Position numbers and translations under genes: made by a program. Shown here piece after piece: positions 7,164-11,949 of a DNA stretch of 11,949 nt. The DNA is from Acidobacteriota bacterium (GTDB lineage: Bacteria; Acidobacteriota; Vicinamibacteria; Vicinamibacterales; CAVVIG01): positions 1-11,949 of the forward strand of contig QHWK01000163.1 in NCBI GenBank assembly GCA_003223775.1. The letters are read 5' to 3'. The notes under the pieces were generated by a model. The model saw only the letters and a program-made list of their open reading frames with translations. It was not told where the DNA came from and ran no database searches. Position 1 is the stretch's first letter. Each line of letters begins with the position of its first letter.

Positions 7164-9589
7164 CGCAGCTGCGCGTCCACTTCCTCGAAGTAGCCCTTGT
7201 CGACGAGCACTTCGCGCGGCTTGCCGCCGACCGCCGGCGACACGAGCCCCTCCATCTCCATCATGTCCACGAGCCGCGCCGCGCGGCTGAAGCCGATCCG
7301 CAGCCGCCGCTGCAGGTACGAGATCGACGCCTGGCCCGTCGAGACGACGATGCGCGCCGCTTCGTCGTAGAGATCGTCCTTCTCGTACTCGATCGCGTCG
7401 GCGGCGCTCTTCTCCTCCGCGGTGATCGTCTCGTCGTAGACCGGCTTGCCCTGCTTGCGCAGGAAGCTCGCGAGCCGCGCCGTCTCCTGCTCCGAGATGT
7501 ACGGCGCGTGCACGCGGATGAAGCGCGACGAGGCCGGCGGCAGAAACAGCATGTCGCCGCTGCCGAGCAGCTGCTCGGCGCCGTTGCCGTCCAGAATCGT
7601 GCGCGAGTCGATCTTCGACGCGACACGGAAGGCGATGCGCGACGGCAGGTTCGCCTTGATGAGCCCCGTGATCACGTCGACCGACGGCCGCTGCGTCGCG
7701 AGAATCAGGTGGATGCCGACGGCGCGCGCCATCTGCGCGAGCCGCGCGATCGACTCCTCGACCTCGTTGCTCGCCACCATCATCAGATCCGCGAGCTCGT
7801 CCATCACGACGATGATGAAGGGGAGCGTCTTCAGCTCGCGGCCGTCCTCGGGCTTCTCGCCCTCGGCGATCGCCGCCTGGATGTTGCGGTTGTACTGCTC
7901 GATGTTGCGCACGCCGACCGCCGCGAGCGTCTTGTAGCGCTCTTCCATCTCGCGCACGGCCCAGCGGAGCGCGTTGGCCGCCTGCTTCGGGTCGACGACG
8001 ACGGGCGTCATCAGGTGCGGGATGTCCTCGTACATCCCGAGCTCGAGGCGCTTGGGATCGATCATGATCAGCCGCACGTCGTCCGGCGTCGCGCGGTACA
8101 GGATGCTCGTGAGCATGCCGTTCATGCTCACCGACTTGCCGGCGCCGGTCGATCCGGCAATCAGCAGGTGCGGCATCATCGCGAGGTCGGCCATGTACGG
8201 CTCGCCGTGGATCGTCTTGCCGAGCGCGACCGTCAGCTTCGACGTGGAGCGCTTGTACGCCTCGGACTCGAGGAGCTCGCGCAGCGAGATCTGCTCGCGC
8301 GTGCGGTTCGGGATCTGAATGCCGACGGTCGACTTGCCGGGGATGCGATCGATCAGCACCGAGTCGGCCTGCATCGCGAGGCAGAGATCCTCGGCGAGGC
8401 CGGTGATCTTCGCGTACTTCACGCCGGCGTCCGGCTTGAACTCGAAGGTCGTGACGACCGGACCCGGATGAATCTGCACGACGCTGCCCTCGACGGCGAA
8501 CTCGCGGCACTTGTCCTCGAGGAGGCGCGCGCCTTCCATCAGCTCGCGCTCGTCGATTTTCCGCTCGGCCTTCGCCGCGTCGAGCAGCGCCAGCGGCGGC
8601 AGCGTGTACTCGCCCTTGCGCCGCTCGGCGGGCGCTTTCGTCGTCGGCTCGGGATCGGAGAGCGGGAGCGGCGTCGGCAGGTTCACGCGCGGCGCCTTCG
8701 GCGGCGCGAACGACTTCGCGCTGCCGAACGCGGGCGCCGGCTCCGCCGGCAGCGCGATCGCGGGCCGCGCCTGTTCGTCGCCACCGCCGCGCCGGAACGC
8801 GCGCGCGACCTTCTCGGTGAGCGAGCGCGACGGCTTCGCCGGCCGGCTCTCGACGGCGTCGGCTTCGGCCGGGCGCGTGTCGCGCTTGTTCGCCTTCGGC
8901 GCCCCTTCCGCCGACGCGGCGAGCACCGCCGCGGTCGCCGTGCCTTTCTTCGTATGCTTCGCGATCACGTCGCGCCGCTGCCGCTCGCGCCGCCGCTCCT
9001 CGCGCCACTCGTGGAATGCGTCGACGCCGCGCAGCAGCGCCTCCTTGATCGATCCTGCGATCGCGCCGGAGAAGCGGCCGAAGGAGAACTGCGTCGACAT
9101 GATGATCGAGAGGAAGATCAGCGTCAGCAGCACGATCATCGAGCCGGTGCGGTTCAGGTAATCCGCCATCTGCGACGCGACGAAATCGCCGGCGTAGCCG
9201 CCGGCGCGAAACGCCTTGCCCGACACTTCGAGCGTGCCGAAGAGGAGGCTGAGGAACGCGCTGATGCACGAGAAGAGCAGCGCGGCGCCGACCGCCTTCG
9301 TGATCGCCGCGTCGAGGCCGCGGCACCAGAAATAGGTCCATCCGACGACGACGAGCACGGCGGGCACGAGATACGACGCGTAGCCGAACAGCTGGAACGA
9401 CGCCTCGGCGAGAAACGCGCCGACGCGGCCCGCGAAGTTGGCGGGCGCGCCGTGCGCGCCGGCGCTGAAGAACCACACCGGATCGGACGGCTCGTAGCTG
9501 GCGAGCGCGACGACCCAGATCAGCGCCGCGGCGAAGAGCGCGACGCCGAGGAACTCGCTGACGCGGCGCGAAACGGTGGATCCACCCAC
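7160..9589 (-). CDS. ftsK: DNA translocase FtsK
   Basis: An 809-residue septal DNA pump that moves chromosome ends through the closing septum and helps resolve dimers. The N-terminal part has four membrane helices (about 11-30, 70-88, 98-118, 148-166). A basic, Ala/Pro-rich linker (about 195-330) follows, much shorter than in E. coli FtsK. The alpha region lies about 345-455. The RecA-like motor carries Walker A GSTGAGKS (479-486, Lys485) and Walker B FIIVVMDELADL (591-602, Asp597/Glu598), followed by LATQRPSVDVITG. The C-terminal gamma winged helix (about 740-803) includes RRLRIGFSRAARLVDMME, the DNA-reading part. The GTG start is supported by GGAG 10 nt upstream, inside the end of rnj. The gap to rnj is 4 bp and the stop overlaps the amidase start. 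Confidence 0.97.
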   Translation of the reverse strand: MGGSTVSRRVSEFLGVALFAAALIWVVALASYEPSDPVWFFSAGAHGAPANFAGRVGAFLAEASFQLFGYASYLVPAVLVVVGWTYFWCRGLDAAITKAVGAALLFSCISAFLSLLFGTLEVSGKAFRAGGYAGDFVASQMADYLNRTGSMIVLLTLIFLSIIMSTQFSFGRFSGAIAGSIKEALLRGVDAFHEWREERRRERQRRDVIAKHTKKGTATAAVLAASAEGAPKANKRDTRPAEADAVESRPAKPSRSLTEKVARAFRRGGGDEQARPAIALPAEPAPAFGSAKSFAPPKAPRVNLPTPLPLSDPEPTTKAPAERRKGEYTLPPLALLDAAKAERKIDERELMEGARLLEDKCREFAVEGSVVQIHPGPVVTTFEFKPDAGVKYAKITGLAEDLCLAMQADSVLIDRIPGKSTVGIQIPNRTREQISLRELLESEAYKRSTSKLTVALGKTIHGEPYMADLAMMPHLLIAGSTGAGKSVSMNGMLTSILYRATPDDVRLIMIDPKRLELGMYEDIPHLMTPVVVDPKQAANALRWAVREMEERYKTLAAVGVRNIEQYNRNIQAAIAEGEKPEDGRELKTLPFIIVVMDELADLMMVASNEVEESIARLAQMARAVGIHLILATQRPSVDVITGLIKANLPSRIAFRVASKIDSRTILDGNGAEQLLGSGDMLFLPPASSRFIRVHAPYISEQETARLASFLRKQGKPVYDETITAEEKSAADAIEYEKDDLYDEAARIVVSTGQASISYLQRRLRIGFSRAARLVDMMEMEGLVSPAVGGKPREVLVDKGYFEEVDAQLR

Positions 9590-9593
9590 GGTG

Positions 9594-11243
9594 TCAGATC
9601 TCCATGATCACGGGCAGCACGAACGGCCGGCGCCCGGAGCGTTTGCGGAAGAAGCGGCGCAGCTCCGTGCGCAGCTTCTCCTTGATGAGGCCCTGATCGG
9701 TGCGCTCCTCGACGCTCGCCTGCTCCACGACCTCGCTGAGCAGCCGCGCGCCGTCGGCGAGCAGCGCCTGGCTGTCTTCCATCACGAAGCCGCGCGTGAT
9801 GATATCCGGGACGCCTTCGAGGGCGCCGGTCTGTTTGTTGATCGCAACGACCGGCACGACGAGGCCGTCCTCGGCGAGATGCCGCCGGTCGCGCAGCACC
9901 TCGTCGCCGACCTCGCCCGTGAGTGTGCCGTCGATGAGCACGCGGCCGACGGGCGCCTTGCCCGCGATGCGCGCGCCCTGGTCGTCGAAGTGCAGCACGT
10001 CGCCGTTCTCCACGAGCAGGATCTCGGGCCGCGGGTCGCGCCCCGCGAACACGCGCTTGGCGACGCGCGCGTGCTGCGAGAGCTGCCGGTATTCGCCGTG
10101 CACCGGGACGAAGTAGCGCGGCCTCACGAGCGACAGCATCAGCTTCAGCTCTTCCTCGCTGCCGTGGCCCGAGACGTGAACGTGCTTGATGCCCTCGTGG
10201 ATCACGACCGCGCCGCGCCGGGCGAGATGGTTGACGACGCGGCCGATCGCCTTCTCGTTGCCCGGAATCGCGCGCGCCGAGATCACGACGGTGTCGTCGT
10301 CGGTCACCTTCACGAAGCGGTGGTCGTCGATCGCGATGCGCGACAGCGCCGACATCGGCTCGCCCTGCGATCCGGTGCTGAGGCAGAGGACGTCCTGCGC
10401 CGGGTAGCTCGGGACGTCCGCGTCGCGGATCTGCACGCCGGTCGGAATCCGCAGGTAGCCGAGGCGCTGCGCGATCTCCGAGTTCTGGATCATGCCGCGG
10501 CCGACGAAGGCCACCTTGCGATCGAACTGCGCCGCCAGGTCGACGAGAATCTGCATCCGGTAGATGCTCGACGCGAACGCCGCGACGATCAGCTTGCCGC
10601 TCGCGCTCGTGAAGATCTCCTCGAACGCCTCGACGACCTCGAGCTCCGACCCGGTGAAGCCGCGGCGATCGATGTTCGTGCTGTCGGCGAACAGCGCGAG
10701 CACGCCCGACGCGCCGAGCTCCGCGAAGCGGTGTACGTCGAAGTGCTGGCCGTCGATCGGCGTCTGATCGATCTTGAAATCGCCCGTGTGCACGACGACG
10801 CCGAGCGGCGTGTGGATGGCGAGCGCGACGCAGTCGGGGATGCTGTGCGTCACGCGGATGAACTCGATCGTGAACGGGCCGACCGCGACGCGCTCGCGCG
10901 GCCGGACCCGCACCAGCTGCCGGCCGGTGATGCCGTGCTCCTCGAGCTTCGGCTCGACGAGCGCGAGCGTCAGCGGCGTCCCGTAGATGGGCCCCGCGAC
11001 GTGCGCCAGCACGTGCGGCACGCCGCCGATGTGATCCTCGTGGCCGTGCGTGAGGACCAGCGCGGCAGCGCTCCCTTTCTGCTGCAGATACGCCGGATCG
11101 GGGATGATCCGATCGACGCCGAGCAGATCGGGATCGGGGAACATGACGCCGGCGTCGACGACGACGGTCGTCTCGCCCCAGGTGAGCGCGAGCATGTTCA
11201 TCCCGAACTCGCCGACTCCGCCGAGCGCCACGACTTCGAGCAT
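9594..11243 (-). CDS. rnj: Ribonuclease J
   Basis: A 549-residue metallo-beta-lactamase/beta-CASP ribonuclease, near the family's usual 555, with 5' exo- and endonuclease action in mRNA decay and rRNA or mRNA maturation. Metal-binding motifs numbered from the chosen ATG are HGHEDH (His66, His68, Asp70, His71), His133 (THSIPD), Asp155 (TGDFKID) and His382 (VPVHGE). The beta-CASP domain spans about 195-345, with HVSGH at 356-360 binding the RNA end. The C-terminal domain (about 440-549) ends in RRFFRKRSGRRPFVLPVIMEI-type sequence normal for RNase J. The ATG at 11243 is preferred because MLEVVALGGVGEFGMN is the standard family N-terminus; a GTG at 11279 would add 12 residues. It is the first gene of the rnj-ftsK-amidase operon. 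In Bacillus subtilis rnjB and spoIIIE (ftsK-like) also lie close together. Confidence 0.96.
   Translation of the reverse strand: MLEVVALGGVGEFGMNMLALTWGETTVVVDAGVMFPDPDLLGVDRIIPDPAYLQQKGSAAALVLTHGHEDHIGGVPHVLAHVAGPIYGTPLTLALVEPKLEEHGITGRQLVRVRPRERVAVGPFTIEFIRVTHSIPDCVALAIHTPLGVVVHTGDFKIDQTPIDGQHFDVHRFAELGASGVLALFADSTNIDRRGFTGSELEVVEAFEEIFTSASGKLIVAAFASSIYRMQILVDLAAQFDRKVAFVGRGMIQNSEIAQRLGYLRIPTGVQIRDADVPSYPAQDVLCLSTGSQGEPMSALSRIAIDDHRFVKVTDDDTVVISARAIPGNEKAIGRVVNHLARRGAVVIHEGIKHVHVSGHGSEEELKLMLSLVRPRYFVPVHGEYRQLSQHARVAKRVFAGRDPRPEILLVENGDVLHFDDQGARIAGKAPVGRVLIDGTLTGEVGDEVLRDRRHLAEDGLVVPVVAINKQTGALEGVPDIITRGFVMEDSQALLADGARLLSEVVEQASVEERTDQGLIKEKLRTELRRFFRKRSGRRPFVLPVIMEI
9600..9603 (-). promoter_or_regulatory. 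Ribosome binding site of ftsK
   Basis: GGAG on the minus strand inside the last codons of rnj, 10 nt before the GTG at 9589. It supports that GTG as the ftsK start. Confidence 0.55.
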
Positions 11244-11307
11244 TAGTAAGGCTTCGAGTACAACCGTCGACCGAGACACTCCTGGCGGAGGTCGTTCGGG
11301 TCGAAGG

Positions 11308-11326
11308 GAGCCGCGTCGTGCGGCTC
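11308..11326 (-). promoter_or_regulatory. Hairpin in the rnj 5' leader
   Basis: GAGCCGC (11308-11314) and GCGGCTC (11320-11326) form a perfect 7-bp stem with a 5-nt loop, about 65 nt upstream of the rnj ATG and within the predicted leader of about 135 nt. No T-run follows, so it is not a terminator. A structured leader in front of an RNase gene could serve autoregulation, as known for rne of E. coli; for this gene that is inference. Confidence 0.4.
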
Positions 11327-11385
11327 GGTCAGGCTGCTGGGCGCGCCTGAAACTAAATGGGGCGGGCTGAACGACTTACGGCGAA

Positions 11386-11415
11386 ACTATAGCACAGCTC
11401 CTCGAAACGGTACAA
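11386..11415 (-). promoter_or_regulatory. Sigma-70 promoter of the rnj-ftsK-amidase operon
   Basis: On the minus strand, TATAGT (11391-11386) matches the -10 consensus at 5 of 6 positions and is preceded by TGC, making an extended -10. TTGTAC (11415-11410) lies 18 bp upstream; only TTG matches the -35 consensus, which the extended -10 can offset. Transcription would start near 11379, leaving a leader of about 135 nt. No other promoter-like sequence is visible within the operon. Confidence 0.6.
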
Positions 11416-11420
11416 GAGGC

Positions 11421-11457
11421 AGGTGTCTGGCACGTGTGAGGCGCGCGTCTGACACCA
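11421..11457. repeat. REP-like imperfect inverted repeat upstream of rnj
   Basis: GGTGTC (11422-11427) and GACACC (11451-11456) are perfect inverted arms. Inside them, after one T-T mismatch, three more pairs including a G-T wobble extend the stem. The element lies between the rsmA stop and the rnj -35 box. Its GGTGTCTG...TCTGACACC style resembles the dispersed intergenic palindromes linked to IS200-like (RAYT) transposases; whether it is repeated in this genome cannot be seen here. It could also act as a weak rsmA terminator or an operator. Confidence 0.4.
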
Positions 11458-11483
11458 CGAACGGAAAACGGCGTGTTTCGGCG

Positions 11484-11949
11484 CTACAGCGCGGCGGCGA
11501 GGCGCGCGAATTCGGCGACGGTCAGGGTCTCCGGCCGCCGGCGGCCGTCGAGGCGCGCCGCCGCGAGGATCTCGGCTGCCGCCGCGCGTGCCAGCGGCTC
11601 GTACGCCAGGAGGGCGTTCGCGAGCGTCTTCCGGCGCCGCGTGAAGACGGCTTGCACGACGGCGACGAAGACGTTCGCGTCGCCGACGGGAGGATCCGGC
11701 GCGTGGAACCGGAGCCGCACGAGCGCCGACAGAACCTTCGGCGCCGGGCGGAAGGCGCCCGCCGGCAGTTTCAGCAGCAGTTCGACGTCGGCGACATGCT
11801 GCATCAGCACGCTCAGCACGCCGTACTCGGCGGTCCCCGGCTTCGCGGCGAGCCGATCGGCGACCTCGCGCTGCAGCATCACGGTCGCGTCGGCGATCTG
11901 GAGTCCGGCGGCGTACATGTCGGCCAGCTTGAACAGAATCGGCGACGCG
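11484..11949 (-). CDS. rsmA: 16S rRNA adenine N6-dimethyltransferase, C-terminal part
   Basis: The gene enters from the right edge and stops with TAG at 11484; 155 complete codons (154 residues plus the stop) are visible. RsmA (KsgA) dimethylates two adjacent adenines in the 3' hairpin of 16S rRNA late in small-subunit assembly. The visible part begins ASPILFKL, just after where the catalytic NLPY motif should lie. It continues with VMLQREVADRLAAKPGTAEYG, the family's conserved helix-loop, and GAFRPAPKVLSALVRL. The C-terminal helical domain includes FTRRRKTLANAL, matching the RRKT signature. The SAM-binding Rossmann core is outside the window. The ATG at 11916-11918 is internal, not the start. 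It is on the same strand as rnj, 240 bp upstream, with no strong terminator between. Confidence 0.93.
   Translation of the reverse strand, partial: ASPILFKLADMYAAGLQIADATVMLQREVADRLAAKPGTAEYGVLSVLMQHVADVELLLKLPAGAFRPAPKVLSALVRLRFHAPDPPVGDANVFVAVVQAVFTRRRKTLANALLAYEPLARAAAAEILAAARLDGRRRPETLTVAEFARLAAAL

Noticed and set aside
7508..9607. A 699-codon + strand frame opposite ftsK
   Set aside because: Arg/Asp/His-rich antisense composition; the minus strand encodes FtsK with all motifs intact.
9576..11246. A 556-codon + strand frame opposite RNase J
   Set aside because: Same antisense composition, and it mirrors the RNase J gene almost exactly in extent.
11241..11279. GTG at 11279 as the RNase J start, 12 residues earlier
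   Set aside because: Its AGGAG directly abuts or overlaps the GTG, too close to serve it, and the extra residues precede the normal family N-terminus MLEVVALGGVGEFG.
11428..11442. TGGCACG with a GC doublet at -12 spacing on the + strand, a second sigma-54-like match
   Set aside because: The -12 box is otherwise poor (AGGC), and no + strand gene lies downstream; it falls inside the REP-like palindrome.
11457..11483. Intrinsic terminator directly after rsmA
   Set aside because: The only nearby stem is the REP-like element, and its minus-strand downstream bases (TGCCTCTTG) are not a T-run.

Overview
This GC-rich window looks like chromosomal DNA from an acidobacterium, most likely of the Vicinamibacteria type. 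The main taxonomic clue is an 811-residue duplicated MacB/FtsX-type permease without its own ATPase (the ADOP family, typical of Acidobacteriota). The order rsmA, RNase J, ftsK, AMIN-amidase and the G/C-biased third codon positions agree with this. The assignment is by protein character only; no search was run.

Layout from left to right. (1) Positions 1-281, + strand: the 3' end of an unrecognised gene, followed by a 46-bp gap with an 18-bp imperfect tandem duplication. (2) Positions 328-3010, - strand: a two-gene unit, a small exported protein and then the ADOP permease. A candidate sigma-54 type -24/-12 element and a 14-bp palindrome lie just before it. (3) Positions 3077-3100: a strong rho-independent terminator ending the next - strand gene, a small exported PKD-like protein (3134-3595). 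(4) Positions 3596-3692: a divergent promoter region shared with pepA. (5) Positions 3693-5437, + strand: leucyl aminopeptidase pepA, then a small membrane protein overlapping it by a TTGA stop/start. (6) Positions 5373-11243, - strand: the operon rnj, ftsK, AMIN-amidase, with a 4-nt gap at the first junction and an ATGA overlap at the second. It has a good extended -10 promoter and a structured leader at 11244-11415. (7) Positions 11484-11949, - strand: the C-terminal part of rsmA, cut by the window edge.

How the genes fit together. The central operon joins RNA decay and 5'-end maturation (RNase J), chromosome pumping through the division septum (FtsK) and septal murein cleavage (periplasmic amidase with TPR-like and AMIN parts), with rsmA (16S rRNA dimethylation) just upstream. 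PepA and its membrane-protein partner form a separate, convergent unit whose 3' end overlaps the amidase gene by 65 bp. The permease unit probably handles export or envelope stress, but its substrate is not visible here.

Most of the window is housekeeping sequence, and I see no mobile element, CRISPR array, tRNA or rRNA. The points most worth a second look are the small unrecognised proteins coupled to larger genes, the sigma-54-like element, the apparently leaderless pepA promoter, the REP-like repeat before rnj, and the amidase architecture.
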